64,000 nucleotides of DNA from Amycolatopsis balhimycina FH 1894 (GCF_000384295.1 NZ_KB913037.1:5032868-5096867); one strand, 5' to 3'; positions 7,375 to 16,276 are shown, counted from the stretch's first letter. The notes: generated from the sequence alone by a model not told the origin. Numbers and translations: made by a program.

Positions 7375-9066
7375 CTACGGCAGCCGGGTGATCCGGTCCG
7401 CCGCCGGCGGGGCCAGGTTCTCGTGCGCGCCGAGGTACTCGGTCAGCGCGTCGAGGTCCACCGGGCCACCCGACAGGCTCGTCCACTTGGTGAACTCGGT
7501 GAAGCCGTCCCCGCCGGCGGCGAGGAAGTTGTTCACCGACACGCGGAACGTCGCCGCCGGGTCGACCGGCGTGCCGTTCACCGTGATGTTCGAGACCCGC
7601 GAGCCGATCGGCGCGCCCGCCGAGTACGAGTAGTGCAGCGAGCTCGAGATCTGCAGGATCTTCGTGGTGGTCGCGGTCCACTGCTGTTCCAGCACGTTCT
7701 TCAGGTTCGCGCCGGTCAGCGTGATCGTCTGCATGATGTTCGAGAACGGCTGGACCGTGAACGCCTCACCGTAGGTCACCACGCCGTCGCCCTCGCCGTT
7801 CGACGACGACTTGTACGTCAGGTCGGCGCGGATGCCGCCCGGGTTGGTGATCGCGACGACCGCGTTGTTCGACTGCGTGCCCGCCAGCTGCGCGTCGGCG
7901 ATCACGTCGCCGAGCGGCGACTCACCGGCCGCGTTGCCCGCCGCCGGCAGGTCCGCGGTGATGCTGCCGACCTCCTTGTTCGCGATCGGCGCCGACTTGG
8001 TCTTCGCGTCGGCGACCAGCGCCGCCACGGCCGGGTCCGGCGTGACCGTGCGGGTGACGATCTCGTTGAACGCCTTGGTCTGCGACCGCACGACGTCGCG
8101 CGTCTTCAGGCTGATCTTCAGGTCCACCACCGACAGCAGGCGGCCGAACGACGAGCCCTGGATGACCGGCCGCGGCTGGCCGGCGGGGTCGTTGATCACG
8201 CAGTTGTACTGCTGGTGGCTGTGCCCGGTGAAGAACGCGTCGACCTTCGGCGTCACCGCGGCCGCGATCGCGGCGGCCGGGCCGGGGCGCAGCTTGCAGT
8301 CGTTCGGGCCCTCGACCTCGGTACCGTCGCCCTGGTGCATCAGCACGATCTGGGCCTTCACGCCGAAGTAGTCGAGCAGGTTCGCCGTGCGGTTGATCGC
8401 CTCGACCTCGTCGCCGAACTTCAGGCCCTTGATCGCCTCCGGCGTGACGACGGACGGCAGGTCCTTCAGCGTGGCGCCGATGACGCCGACCGGCACGCCG
8501 CCCTCGAACTTGACGGTGAACGGCAAGAGCGCGGGCAGGCCGTTGGTGAAGTACACATTGGACCCGAGGAACGGGAACTTCGCCCCGCCGAAGGTCTTCT
8601 GGAACTGGCAGCCGTCCGTCGGGTGGCAGCCGCCGAACTGCATGCGCTGCAGTTCCTGGTAGCCCTCGTCGAACTCGTGGTTCCCGACGACGGACGCGCT
8701 CACACCGAGCATGTTCAGGAAGTCGATGGTCGGCTCGTCGTGGAACAGCGCCGAGGTCAGCGGCGACGCGCCGATGTTGTCACCGGCGGACACGACGAAC
8801 GAGTTGCGCACCTGGGACCGCAGCTGCTTCACGTGGGTGGCCAGGTAGGCGGCACCGCCGGCGTCCACAGTGGTCCCGTCCGACTGCACGACGCGCCCGC
8901 CGGAGCCGGACGGCGGCTCCAGGTTGCCGTGCAGGTCGTTGAACCCGATGATCCGGACGTCGGTGGTGGGGTCCGGGCGCTGGCCCGCGGACGCGGGTGC
9001 GGTGGTCACCGCCGTGGTCGCCAGCGCGGCCGCGGCGAACACCGCGAGCCGGGTCGAAAGCCTCAT
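7375..9066 (-). CDS. Secreted bifunctional metallophosphatase / 5'-nucleotidase (UshA-like)
   Basis: A 563-aa exported enzyme that dephosphorylates nucleotides or related sugar-nucleotides. A Sec signal peptide occupies about residues 1-30 with cleavage expected after ASA. The calcineurin-type metallophosphatase domain follows: IIGFNDLHGNLE, GNHEFDEG and GHSHQQ supply the dimetal ligands. The C-terminal 5'-nucleotidase domain carries ITNPGGIRADL. No LPXTG or C-terminal anchor is seen, so it is likely released or held in the wall. The start is ATG at 9066 with GGAGGAAG eight bases before it. Confidence 0.93.
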   Translation of the reverse strand: MRLSTRLAVFAAAALATTAVTTAPASAGQRPDPTTDVRIIGFNDLHGNLEPPSGSGGRVVQSDGTTVDAGGAAYLATHVKQLRSQVRNSFVVSAGDNIGASPLTSALFHDEPTIDFLNMLGVSASVVGNHEFDEGYQELQRMQFGGCHPTDGCQFQKTFGGAKFPFLGSNVYFTNGLPALLPFTVKFEGGVPVGVIGATLKDLPSVVTPEAIKGLKFGDEVEAINRTANLLDYFGVKAQIVLMHQGDGTEVEGPNDCKLRPGPAAAIAAAVTPKVDAFFTGHSHQQYNCVINDPAGQPRPVIQGSSFGRLLSVVDLKISLKTRDVVRSQTKAFNEIVTRTVTPDPAVAALVADAKTKSAPIANKEVGSITADLPAAGNAAGESPLGDVIADAQLAGTQSNNAVVAITNPGGIRADLTYKSSSNGEGDGVVTYGEAFTVQPFSNIMQTITLTGANLKNVLEQQWTATTTKILQISSSLHYSYSAGAPIGSRVSNITVNGTPVDPAATFRVSVNNFLAAGGDGFTEFTKWTSLSGGPVDLDALTEYLGAHENLAPPAADRITRLP

Positions 9067-9181
9067 GAGTGTTCTTCCTCCGATTCGCGCCCAGGGTCCC
9101 GAGCGGGCGCACGGCGGAGGATTCTGCCTCGCGAAGGAGCAAACGACCAGGGTCAAAAGACGGACTTAAAGCGAATGTCAC

Positions 9182-9961
9182 CTAACGGCTTCCGTCGAGC
9201 AGCACCCGCGCGACGAGGTCCGGGTCGTCGTTCATCGGCACGTGCCCGCAGCCCGGCAGCAGCCGGAACATCCCGTCCGGCGCGACTTTCCGCAGCTCGG
9301 CGAGGCGTGGCCGGGCGAGGATCCGGTCGCGCTCGGCCCACGCGACGGTCACCGGGACGCCGGTGACCGGGCCGGTGAAGCGGAAGTCCCCACGGGACTG
9401 CGCGGCGCTGGGTTCGAAGCCCGGCGCGGTCGCGAGCGCGTGGGCGTCCTCGACGACGACGTCGGGCGTTTGCAGCTCGGGCCGCCCGACGATCATCCCG
9501 GTCAGGGCGCGACGCCCGGACGCCGTCGCGGCGATGCGGCGCACGACGTGCGGCGGCGTGCGCTGAGCGAGGGCGCGGTGGGCCTTGAGCGCGGCGATCG
9601 CGTAGAGCTTCTGCCGCCGGGTCCACAGCCCCGCCGGCGACAACGCCGTGACGCTGCGGACCAGCCCGGCCTGCCCGAGGGCCAGCGACAGCAGGCCGCC
9701 GAGCGAGTTGCCGGCGACGTGCGGCCGGCCGAGCCCGAGGTCGGTGAACAGCTCCTTGAACATCACCAGCGCGGGCTCGATGCCGTACCCGCCGGACGGC
9801 TCGGGCGACTCGCCGAAGCCGGGCAGGTCGACCGCGATGACGTCACGATGGGGCGTGAGCAGCGGAAACACCGGCGCCCACGCCTGGCGGCGGTGGCCGA
9901 TGCCGTGGATCAGCACCAGCGGCTCGCCCCGGCCCGCGCGGTCATAGACAACATCGTCCAT
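9182..9961 (-). CDS. Alpha/beta-fold hydrolase
   Basis: A 259-aa alpha/beta hydrolase. The oxyanion segment is LVLIHGIGHRR, the nucleophile elbow GNSLGG has Ser86, the acid is likely Asp212 (AERDRI), and the base is His240 (GCGHVPM). The catalytic triad is therefore complete. Family members are esterases, epoxide hydrolases or lactonases, and the substrate is not predictable here. No signal peptide is present. It stands alone, 51 bases from the end of the upstream oxidoreductase gene on the same strand. Confidence 0.9.
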   Translation of the reverse strand: MDDVVYDRAGRGEPLVLIHGIGHRRQAWAPVFPLLTPHRDVIAVDLPGFGESPEPSGGYGIEPALVMFKELFTDLGLGRPHVAGNSLGGLLSLALGQAGLVRSVTALSPAGLWTRRQKLYAIAALKAHRALAQRTPPHVVRRIAATASGRRALTGMIVGRPELQTPDVVVEDAHALATAPGFEPSAAQSRGDFRFTGPVTGVPVTVAWAERDRILARPRLAELRKVAPDGMFRLLPGCGHVPMNDDPDLVARVLLDGSR

Positions 9962-10012
9962 GATCCGAGCGTAAGGCTCCGATCGCGGAAAGGCTACAAC
10001 TGCCGGTAACAG

Positions 10013-11092
10013 TTACTCTGCGTCCGGGCGGACCCGGGTGCCGGTGTCGGCCGACCGCTGGACGGCGTCGAGGACCCGGTGCACTCCCACGGCGTGCGCG
10101 AAGTCCGGCAGATCGCCCTTGAGGTGCCGCGCGTAGGCGTGCGCGACGTTGTACGACGGCTCGGCGCTGCGCCCGGCCAGCTGCGGCAGCTCGTACCGGG
10201 CGGGCACGGTGAGCTTCTCCAGCGTGCCGGTCCGGCTGCCGCGCAACGTCAGCTTCGCGATCCAGAACAGCGGGTCCGCCGCGTTGACGACCAGCGTGCC
10301 CTCGGTGCCGTTGATCTCCCAGTGGAAGTCCGTCGCCGGCGACGACCCCCCGCGCAGGTGCAGCGACGCGACGGCACCGCCGGTCAGCACCCCGGTGACG
10401 GCGATCTGGTCCGGCGCGGTCATCGCGACGGACTCGCCGGTGACCTCGTCACGCACCCGCGGCCGGACGGTCGCCATCGTCGCCGACAGCTCGCCGAAGC
10501 CGCCGAGCACCATGGCGAGCGCGTCGACGGTGTGCGCGAACGGGATGGTCAGCATCGTCGCCCCGCCCTCGGGGTGCAGCTGGTAGTCCCGCCCGGCCCG
10601 CACCGAGGGTCCCCAGTTCGCGCCCGACGCGATCAACGACGTCGAAAGCACGCGGCCGACGTAGCCGTCCTTGATGAGGTCACGCAGGTAGCGCAACGCC
10701 GGCGCGGACCGGCCCTGCAGCCCGACCGCGGTCTGCCGTCCCGCGGCGGCTTCGGCCAGCGCCTCGGTTTCGGCCAGGCTCACGCCCAGCGGCCACTCGC
10801 TCAGGACCTGCTTGCCCGCGGCCAGCGCCGGCTCGATGAGCGCCCGGTGCTCGGGCACCTTCACGGCGACCACGACCAGGTCGACCTCCGGGTGCCGGGC
10901 CAGCTCGCCGGCGTCGCCGAAGGTCAGCGGCACGCCGTACTTCTCCCCGGCCACCCGCGCCGAGTCGGCGCTGCTCCCGCTCAGCGCGCGGAGCTCGTAG
11001 CCCTCCACCGCGGCCAGCGCGGGCACGTGCGCGGTCGCGGCCCAGCCGCCGTTCGCGCTGAGCCCGACGATGCCGACCCGGACCGGTGCCAT
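10013..11092 (-). CDS. Gfo/Idh/MocA-family protein, Gal80-like, with EWP instead of EKP
   Basis: A 359-aa NAD(P)-binding protein. The N-terminal Rossmann fold starts VRVGIVGLSANGGWAATAHV, and an alpha/beta C-terminal domain contains NWGPSVRAGRDYQLHPEGG. The family's catalytic-lysine motif EKP is replaced by EWP (residues 99-101, in SEWPLGVSLAETEALAEAA). As I recall, the fungal regulator Gal80 has a similar EWALACSLDQAES stretch and is not a dehydrogenase. This protein may bind a nucleotide without classical oxidoreductase chemistry. AAAGGAA before the ATG at 11092 supports the start. Confidence 0.85.
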   Translation of the reverse strand: MAPVRVGIVGLSANGGWAATAHVPALAAVEGYELRALSGSSADSARVAGEKYGVPLTFGDAGELARHPEVDLVVVAVKVPEHRALIEPALAAGKQVLSEWPLGVSLAETEALAEAAAGRQTAVGLQGRSAPALRYLRDLIKDGYVGRVLSTSLIASGANWGPSVRAGRDYQLHPEGGATMLTIPFAHTVDALAMVLGGFGELSATMATVRPRVRDEVTGESVAMTAPDQIAVTGVLTGGAVASLHLRGGSSPATDFHWEINGTEGTLVVNAADPLFWIAKLTLRGSRTGTLEKLTVPARYELPQLAGRSAEPSYNVAHAYARHLKGDLPDFAHAVGVHRVLDAVQRSADTGTRVRPDAE

Positions 11093-11312
11093 GAGCGTTC
11101 CTTTCGTTGCCTGCACAAGACTCCGACGTGCAGAGCGTCGTTGGCATTCCCCCGTCGGCGCAAGCCGCATCCCGGTTGTGTCCGCATGACTTCGATCACC
11201 GGCGTGGCGCCGATCGGCTCCGCGCGGGTCAGCCGAGTGGCCGAGGGGGGTCCGCGCCGTCCGGCTCTTCGACCGAAGCGGCACCCCGGCCGAGATCCAT
11301 ACCGTCGGTGGC

Positions 11313-11957
11313 ATGACGAACGCCCAGGTCACCGCCCTGCAGGACGGGCTCATCGGTTTCCTCGCCCTGTGGGTCGTCGTGCTCGTGCCGCAGCTGATCA
11401 CCCAGTTCGCCCGGTACGGCGGCCTCCGCCCGCGCGGCCTCCTCACGACCGCCGCGGTGCTGCTCTACGGCTGCCTGACCCTGGCGGTCGTCCTCCTGCC
11501 GCTGCCCGGCCCCGGCACCCGCCGGCTGCCCCAGACCGTCCAGCCGCACCCCTTCCAGTGGATCACCGACATCCACATCGAGCTGCTCAAGCACGGCGAG
11601 CCGCTGTCCCGGTGGTTCATGACGCAGACGTTCCAGCAGGCGTGCCTGAACGTCCTGCTGTTCGTCCCGCTCGGGGTGTTCGCGCGGATCCTCTGGCGCC
11701 GTGGCCTGACCGGCACCGCCCTGATCGGCTTCGCGACGTCGTTGCTCATCGAGCTCACGCAGGTCACCGCGAACTTCGGCACCGCGCCGTACGTCTACCG
11801 CATCTTCGACGTCGACGACCTCATGAACAACACGCTCGGCGCCGGCGCCGGCTGGGTGTTCGGTGCGCTGCTGCTGACCCTGGTCCGCGGGAAGCGTTCA
11901 ACGGTCGACGTGCAGCCGGCCCGGCGCGAGCGGGTCCACCTCGCCCAGCCGCGCTAG
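11313..11957 (+). CDS. VanZ-family membrane protein
   Basis: A 214-aa integral membrane protein of the VanZ-like family. Hydrophobic segments lie near residues 12-32, 44-64, 110-128, 132-152 and 172-190, and the family signature LLFVPLGVFARIL is followed by SLLIELTQV. VanZ of the vancomycin operon gives low teicoplanin resistance; most homologues have no known function and nothing here points to glycopeptides. A -10-like TACCGT ends seven bases before the ATG, so the message may be leaderless. The 3' end overlaps a small antisense gene. Confidence 0.88.
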   Translation: MTNAQVTALQDGLIGFLALWVVVLVPQLITQFARYGGLRPRGLLTTAAVLLYGCLTLAVVLLPLPGPGTRRLPQTVQPHPFQWITDIHIELLKHGEPLSRWFMTQTFQQACLNVLLFVPLGVFARILWRRGLTGTALIGFATSLLIELTQVTANFGTAPYVYRIFDVDDLMNNTLGAGAGWVFGALLLTLVRGKRSTVDVQPARRERVHLAQPR

Positions 11958-12074
11958 CCGCGCCTTCCGCTGCAGGGCCGCGCGCTTGGCGGCCCGCCGG
12001 TCCTCGAGGACGACGACAAGGGCCGCGACGGCCAGCACCAGCGCGACCAGGCCGAGGACGATCGGGAGCTGCAC
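11898..12074 (-). CDS. Small single-pass membrane protein, 58 aa
   Basis: A short gene starting at GTG 12074 with GAGGAGG six bases upstream. The first half is one hydrophobic helix (LPIVLGLVALVLAVAALVVV) and the second is basic and charged (EDRRAAKRAALQRKARLARL), so an N-out, C-in topology is expected. Third codon positions are strongly GC-biased, which supports real coding. It overlaps the 3' end of the VanZ gene by 60 bases on the opposite strand. Function unknown. Confidence 0.6.
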   Translation of the reverse strand: MQLPIVLGLVALVLAVAALVVVLEDRRAAKRAALQRKARLARLGEVDPLAPGRLHVDR

Positions 12075-12178
12075 GAATCCTCCTCGGTACGGCGCTGTGC
12101 GGGAGATCACACAGGTTACGCAGGTCCGTACCGAATTCGCTACCCCCAGCGACGAGCCGCCCTTCGCACACTGGAGGG

Positions 12179-12739
12179 GTGAGCACCCGACCCACCAAGG
12201 ACCAGCTGGCCGCGGCGCACAACGCCACCATCCCGGACGTCATCGCGCCCGGCCTCGACGTCCTGTTCTGCGGCATCAACCCCGGCCTCTACTCCGGCGC
12301 GCTCGGTCAGCACTTCGCGCGTCCGGGCAACCGCTTCTGGCCCGCGCTCCACGCCGGCGGGTTCACGCCCCGGCGGTACGCGCCCGCCGAGCAGGAGAAG
12401 CTGCTCGAACTCGGGCTCGGCGTCACGAACGTCGTCGCGAGGACCACGGCCCGCGCCGACGAGCTCACCGGCGACGAACTGCGCGAGGGCGGGAAACTGC
12501 TGGTCGCGAAGGTGCTGGAGTACCGGCCGCGCCGGCTGGCCGTCGTCGGGATCACGGCGTACCGCACCGCGTTCGGCTTCCCGAAGGCACGCGTCGGCCC
12601 GCAGGATCACCGGATCGGGGACACCCGCGTGTGGGTGCTGCCGAACCCGAGCGGGCTCAACGCGCACTGGACGCCGGCCGGCCTGGCGGAGGAGTTCCGG
12701 CGGCTGCGGACCGCATCCGGCGACTGTCGAAATCGTTGA
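12179..12739 (+). CDS. mug: Mismatch-specific DNA glycosylase (Mug/TDG family)
   Basis: A 186-aa G/U(T) mismatch-specific DNA glycosylase that removes uracil or ethenocytosine opposite guanine. The catalytic motif FCGINPGLYS has Asn34 in place of E. coli Asn18, and the intercalating motif is LPNPSGLN. Compared with E. coli Mug the N-terminus is about 16 residues longer. The GTG at 12179 is the only reasonable start; GGAGG sits too close (one base) for normal spacing, while a CACACT -10-like box ends six bases before it, which would fit a leaderless mRNA. Confidence 0.9.
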   Translation: MSTRPTKDQLAAAHNATIPDVIAPGLDVLFCGINPGLYSGALGQHFARPGNRFWPALHAGGFTPRRYAPAEQEKLLELGLGVTNVVARTTARADELTGDELREGGKLLVAKVLEYRPRRLAVVGITAYRTAFGFPKARVGPQDHRIGDTRVWVLPNPSGLNAHWTPAGLAEEFRRLRTASGDCRNR

Positions 12740-13009
12740 ACAAGCTGTGAGCCACCCTCAGTAGCGCCGACTACCCCATCGAGACCCGTCCCATCCCGCC
12801 GAACTGCCTATTCAAGATCGACTTCTACCTAAAGTTTGCTGTGACCGGCGGGTTGGGCCATGAGGGGGAATTGGCGTCATGAGCTGCGCAATCGCGACTC
12901 GTACCAAGCAGGAGGAGTCACTTTTGGCCGGTCCCGGCAGGGGGGACCGGGTGGTGCCGGAGACGTCCGGCACCCCCAGGAGCGACAGCGCAGAGAGACG
13001 GAGGCCGCG

Positions 13010-13795
13010 ATGCACGGCATCGAGCCCACCCGCAGGCCCGCGGGGCCGGCCGGACCCGGCGGGCGCAGTCTCGGCGTCGCGGTCGTCGACCCGGTCCCGA
13101 TCTTCCGCGACGGGCTCGCCGCGCTAGTCCACCGCAGCCAGGGGCTGCACTGGGCCGGGCAGGCCGCCAGTCACCACGCCGCGCTGCAGCTGTGCGAGCA
13201 GGTCAAGCCGGACGTCGTCGTGCTCGACTCGGCGCTGGACCCGAACTGCCACCTGACCAAGCTGCTCAACGCCGGCGACCCCGCGCTGATCATCGTCACG
13301 CTGATCCGTGACGCGAATCGCACCCAGCAGTACCTGGCGACCGCGATCGCCGCGGGCGCGCACGCGATCGTGCCGCGGTCGATCGACTCACGGCGGCTCG
13401 CTGAAGCGATCCGGCGCGCCCACACCGAACGCCGGTACATCGACCCTTCGCTGGCCGCGCTGACCGCCCGGCCGAAGCGGGCGGCCGCGCCCAAGGGCGA
13501 GCCCGCCCCCGACAGCCCCCCGGCGCCGCGCGGCGGAATGCCGCTGTCCAGGCGGGAGTACCAGGTGCTCCAGCTGGTCGCCGAAGGCCTCGAGAACTCG
13601 GCGATCGCGAAGCTGCTCTTCCTGTCCGTCGAGACGGTCCGGACCCACGTGAAGAGCATCCTGCGCAAGCTTTCCGCGCGCGACCGGACACACGCCGTGA
13701 CGATCGCGTTCCGCGCCGGGATCCTGGTCGCCAGGGCCGAGGACGGCCACGTTCCGGTGACGCCCGACACAACGGCGATCCCGGGGCACCGCTGA
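13010..13795 (+). CDS. LuxR-type response-regulator-like transcription factor
   Basis: A 261-aa regulator. A receiver-like domain covers about residues 20-150 (VAVVDPVPIFRDGLAALV, possible phospho-acceptor Asp73 in VVVLD), followed by a proline/alanine linker and a LuxR helix-turn-helix near residues 185-250 (SRREYQVLQLVAEGL, SVETVRTHVKSILRKL). The usual T-loop and Lys after beta-5 are not obvious, and no histidine kinase gene is adjacent, so it may be an orphan or atypical receiver. ATG 13010 follows GGAGG by five bases. About 270 bases of non-coding leader precede it. Confidence 0.85.
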   Translation: MHGIEPTRRPAGPAGPGGRSLGVAVVDPVPIFRDGLAALVHRSQGLHWAGQAASHHAALQLCEQVKPDVVVLDSALDPNCHLTKLLNAGDPALIIVTLIRDANRTQQYLATAIAAGAHAIVPRSIDSRRLAEAIRRAHTERRYIDPSLAALTARPKRAAAPKGEPAPDSPPAPRGGMPLSRREYQVLQLVAEGLENSAIAKLLFLSVETVRTHVKSILRKLSARDRTHAVTIAFRAGILVARAEDGHVPVTPDTTAIPGHR

Positions 13796-13832
13796 CGCCG
13801 CTCCCCAGCAAGAACGCACATTTTCGGGGGAT

Positions 13833-13847
13833 TTCCGATACTCGGAA
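13833..13847. promoter_or_regulatory. Perfect palindrome between the LuxR gene and fadE5
   Basis: TTCCGA-TAC-TCGGAA is a perfect 15-base palindrome 38 bases after the LuxR gene and upstream of the fadE5 promoter. It could be an operator; too short for a convincing terminator. Confidence 0.35.
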
Positions 13848-13868
13848 GTGCGGATCTGCTTGCTCCAG

Positions 13869-13906
13869 TTACCCGCAGGTAATATCCTGAAGTTACCGGC
13901 GAGTAA
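13869..13906. promoter_or_regulatory. Tandem TTACC-N4-GGTAA operators and promoter of fadE5
   Basis: TTACCCGCAGGTAA (13869-13882) is a palindrome with arms TTACC/GGTAA. A weaker copy TTACCGGCGAGTAA starts 24 bases later (13893-13906). A -10 candidate TAATAT (13880-13885) begins in the first copy, so a bound repressor would cover both the promoter and the transcription start. The same palindrome is present at 62893-62906 before SCP2/TetR genes. Confidence 0.65.
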
Positions 13907-13953
13907 GGCGACTGTGTGCCCGGCCGGGGAGCCGAACACATTGGAGTGACGAC

Positions 13954-15789
13954 ATGGGCCACTACAAGAGCAACGTCCGAGACCTGGAGTTCAACCTCTT
14001 CGAGGTACTCGGCGTGCAAGAGCGCCTGGGCAAGGGTGTGCTCGCCGAATCGGACGAAGAGACCGCGCGCGGTGTGCTGTCCGAGCTGAACAAGCTCGCG
14101 ACCGGTCCGCTCGCCGAGTCCTTCGCCGACGCCGACCGCAACCCCCCGGTCTACGACCCGAAGACCTTCAGCGTCACCATCCCCGAGTCCTTCAAGAAGA
14201 GCTACCGGCAGCTCGTCGACGGCGAGTGGTGGCGGCTCGGCCTCACCAACGACCTCGGCGGCTTCGGCCTGCCCCCGACCGTGCAGTGGGCCGCCTCCGA
14301 GCTGATCCTCGGCGCCAACGCCCCGCTGTTCATGTACATGGCGGGCCCGAACTTCGCGATGATCGTCGACAAGAACGGCACCGAAGAGCAGCAGCGCTGG
14401 GCCCGGATCATGATCGAGAAGGGCTGGGGCGCCACCATGGTGCTCACCGAGCCGGACGCCGGTTCGGACGTCGGTGCCGGCCGCACGAAGGCGACCCGGC
14501 AGGAGGACGGCTCCTGGCACATCGACGGCGTGAAGCGGTTCATCACGTCGGGTGAAAACGACATGGTCGAAAACATCATGCACCTGGTGCTGGCCCGCCC
14601 CGAAGGCCCGGGCATCGAGACCAGGCCGGGCACCAAGGGCCTGTCGCTGTTCCTCGTCCCGAAGTTCCACTTCGACAGCGAGACCGGTGAGCTGGGCGAG
14701 CGCAACGGCGCCTTCGTCACCAACATCGAGCACAAGATGGGCATCAAGGCCTCGACGACGTGCGAGGTGACGTTCGGCCAGCACGGCACCCCGGCCAAGG
14801 GCTGGCTGCTCGGGGAGGTGCACGACGGCATCGCGCAGATGTTCCAGGTCATCGAGTACGCCCGGATGATGGTCGGCACGAAGGCCATCGCGACGCTCTC
14901 GACGGGTTACCTCAACGCGCTCGAGTACGCCAAGGAGCGCGTCCAGGGCGCCGACCTGCCGAACATGCTGAACAAGGCCGCGCCGCGCGTCACCATCACG
15001 CACCACCCGGACGTCCGCCGCTCGCTGATGCTCCAGAAGGCCTACTCCGAAGGCCTCCGTGCGGTGTACCTGTACACGGCGTCGTTCCAGGACCAGCTGT
15101 GGACCGGCGAAGGCGACCAGAAGCTCGCGCAGGGCGTCAACGACCTGCTGCTGCCGATCGTCAAGGGCGTCGGCTCCGAGCGCGCCACCGAGCAGCTCGT
15201 GCAGTCGCTGCAGACCCTGGGTGGGTCCGGCTTCCTGCAGGACTACCCGATCGAGCAGTACATCCGCGACGCGAAGATCGACTCGCTGTACGAGGGCACC
15301 ACGGCGATCCAGTCGCTGGACTTCTTCTTCCGCAAGATCGTCCGCGACAAGGGCCAGTCGCTGGCCTTCGTCGCCGGTGAGATCACGAAGTTCATCGAGT
15401 CCGAGGCGGGCAACGGCCGGCTCAAGAACGAGCGCGGGCTGCTCAAGCAGGCCCTCGAGGACACCCAGGGCATGCTCGGCTCGCTGATCGGCTACCTCAC
15501 CGCGTCGCAGGAGGACACGCAGAGCATCAACAAGGTCGGCCAGCACACGGTCCGCCTGCTGATGTCGGTCGGCGACCTGCTCATCGGCTGGCAGCTGCTC
15601 AAGCACGCCGAGGTCGCCATCGGCAAGCTCGACGCGGGCGCGTCCACCAAGGACGTCCCGTTCTACGAGGGCAAGATCGCCGTGGCGTCGTTCTTCGCGA
15701 AGCAGGTGCTGCCGGAGCTGACCGCCCGCCGCGCCATCGTGGAGGCCGCCGACAACGCGCTCATGGAGCTGGACGAAGCCGCGTTCTGA
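13954..15789 (+). CDS. fadE5: Acyl-CoA dehydrogenase, FadE5-type
   Basis: FAD-dependent acyl-CoA dehydrogenase of 611 residues, the same length as Mycobacterium tuberculosis FadE5, a broad-range enzyme for the first step of beta-oxidation. FAD/substrate motifs are seen in [17 protein letters not shown] (162-178) and [11 protein letters not shown]. The catalytic base is Glu447 in [10 protein letters not shown], the position I recall for FadE5. The long C-terminal helical domain after residue 460 is characteristic of this subfamily. The gene is monocistronic, preceded by two TTACC-type operators and followed by a strong terminator. ATG at 13954 is within a normal distance of GGAGTGA. Confidence 0.93.
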   Translation: MGHYKSNVRDLEFNLFEVLGVQERLGKGVLAESDEETARGVLSELNKLATGPLAESFADADRNPPVYDPKTFSVTIPESFKKSYRQLVDGEWWRLGLTNDLGGFGLPPTVQWAASELILGANAPLFMYMAGPNFAMIVDKNGTEEQQRWARIMIEKGWGATMVLTEPDAGSDVGAGRTKATRQEDGSWHIDGVKRFITSGENDMVENIMHLVLARPEGPGIETRPGTKGLSLFLVPKFHFDSETGELGERNGAFVTNIEHKMGIKASTTCEVTFGQHGTPAKGWLLGEVHDGIAQMFQVIEYARMMVGTKAIATLSTGYLNALEYAKERVQGADLPNMLNKAAPRVTITHHPDVRRSLMLQKAYSEGLRAVYLYTASFQDQLWTGEGDQKLAQGVNDLLLPIVKGVGSERATEQLVQSLQTLGGSGFLQDYPIEQYIRDAKIDSLYEGTTAIQSLDFFFRKIVRDKGQSLAFVAGEITKFIESEAGNGRLKNERGLLKQALEDTQGMLGSLIGYLTASQEDTQSINKVGQHTVRLLMSVGDLLIGWQLLKHAEVAIGKLDAGASTKDVPFYEGKIAVASFFAKQVLPELTARRAIVEAADNALMELDEAAF

Positions 15790-15805
15790 TCAACGTGTTC
15801 CGCCG

Positions 15806-15837
15806 AAGGACCCCTTCCCGGCCGGGAAGGGGTCCTT
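15806..15837. terminator. Perfect 16-bp hairpin terminator of fadE5
   Basis: Bases 15806-15821 are fully complementary to 15822-15837 (AAGGACCCCTTCCCGG and its reverse complement), followed by another T. It lies just after the fadE5 stop codon. Confidence 0.8.
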
Positions 15838-15925
15838 TGCGTTTCGGGGTCCCGTCGCCGGGGAATTCCGTCTTCGAGTTCGCGGGACCGAGTGGCCGGA
15901 CCCGCGACCACCGAGAGGAGAAGCG

Positions 15926-16201
15926 ATGACTGTCGCCGGCATCATCAGTGCCATCATCGTCGGGTTGATCATCGGCGTTTTGGGCCGGCTGGTCGCTCCC
16001 GGCAAGCAGAACATCCCGGTCTGGCTGACCATCGTGATCGGTATCATCGCCGCGTTCATCGGTACGGCCATCGCGCGTGGGCTGGGCTACGCCGACACGA
16101 ACGGGATCGACTGGCTGGAGATCCTCACCCAGGTCGTGCTGGCCGCGATCGGCGTCAGCATCGCCGCGGGTGCCTACGGCCGTCGTGGTGTAACCAGGTA
16201 A
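15926..16201 (+). CDS. GlsB/YeaQ/YmgE-family stress membrane protein
   Basis: A 91-aa protein with three hydrophobic segments (about residues 4-24, 31-51, 66-86) and the glycine-rich first helix IISAIIVGLIIGVLGRLVAPG typical of the transglycosylase-associated (GlsB) family. These membrane proteins accompany general stress responses; their molecular role is not known. GAGAGGAGAAG precedes the ATG. A terminator follows 15 bases after the stop. Confidence 0.9.
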   Translation: MTVAGIISAIIVGLIIGVLGRLVAPGKQNIPVWLTIVIGIIAAFIGTAIARGLGYADTNGIDWLEILTQVVLAAIGVSIAAGAYGRRGVTR

Positions 16202-16216
16202 CGCTTTAGGATCGCG

Positions 16217-16252
16217 GCCCGGCCGGTCCACCTTCGGGTGAACCGGCCGGGC
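16217..16252. terminator. Hairpin terminator with T-tract
   Basis: GCCCGGCCGGT (16217-16227) pairs with ACCGGCCGGGC (16242-16252), followed by TTTT. It ends the GlsB-family gene and lies 24 bases from the stop of the convergent MFS gene. Confidence 0.8.
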
Positions 16253-16276
16253 TTTTCCGTGCCTGCCTTTTCGCGG

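Noticed and set aside
7423..9366. A 647-codon plus-strand frame
   Set aside because: It is the mirror of the 5'-nucleotidase and hydrolase genes; Arg/Val/Gly-rich with no domain, as expected for antisense of GC-rich coding DNA.
10006..10016. GTAAC-A-GTTAC palindrome near the Gfo/Idh/MocA stop codon as a member of the TTACC regulon
   Set aside because: Arms are in the opposite order (GTAAC..GTTAC) and it lies at the 3' end of a gene, so it does not fit the operator found at fadE5.
11313..11957. VanZ and VanW (19374-21566) as parts of a glycopeptide-resistance cluster
   Set aside because: They are 8 kb apart and no vanH, vanA, vanX, vanR or vanS-type gene is present; both families are common without resistance.
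12879..13127. An 82-codon frame with a ribosome-like GAGGGGGA before its ATG
   Set aside because: It runs into the LuxR gene in another frame, and its protein is Ser/Arg/Pro-rich without a pattern. It could be a leader peptide but there is no support.
13171..15606. An 811-codon minus-strand frame
   Set aside because: Antisense shadow of fadE5 and the LuxR gene, rich in Leu/Arg/Val/Asp without motifs.
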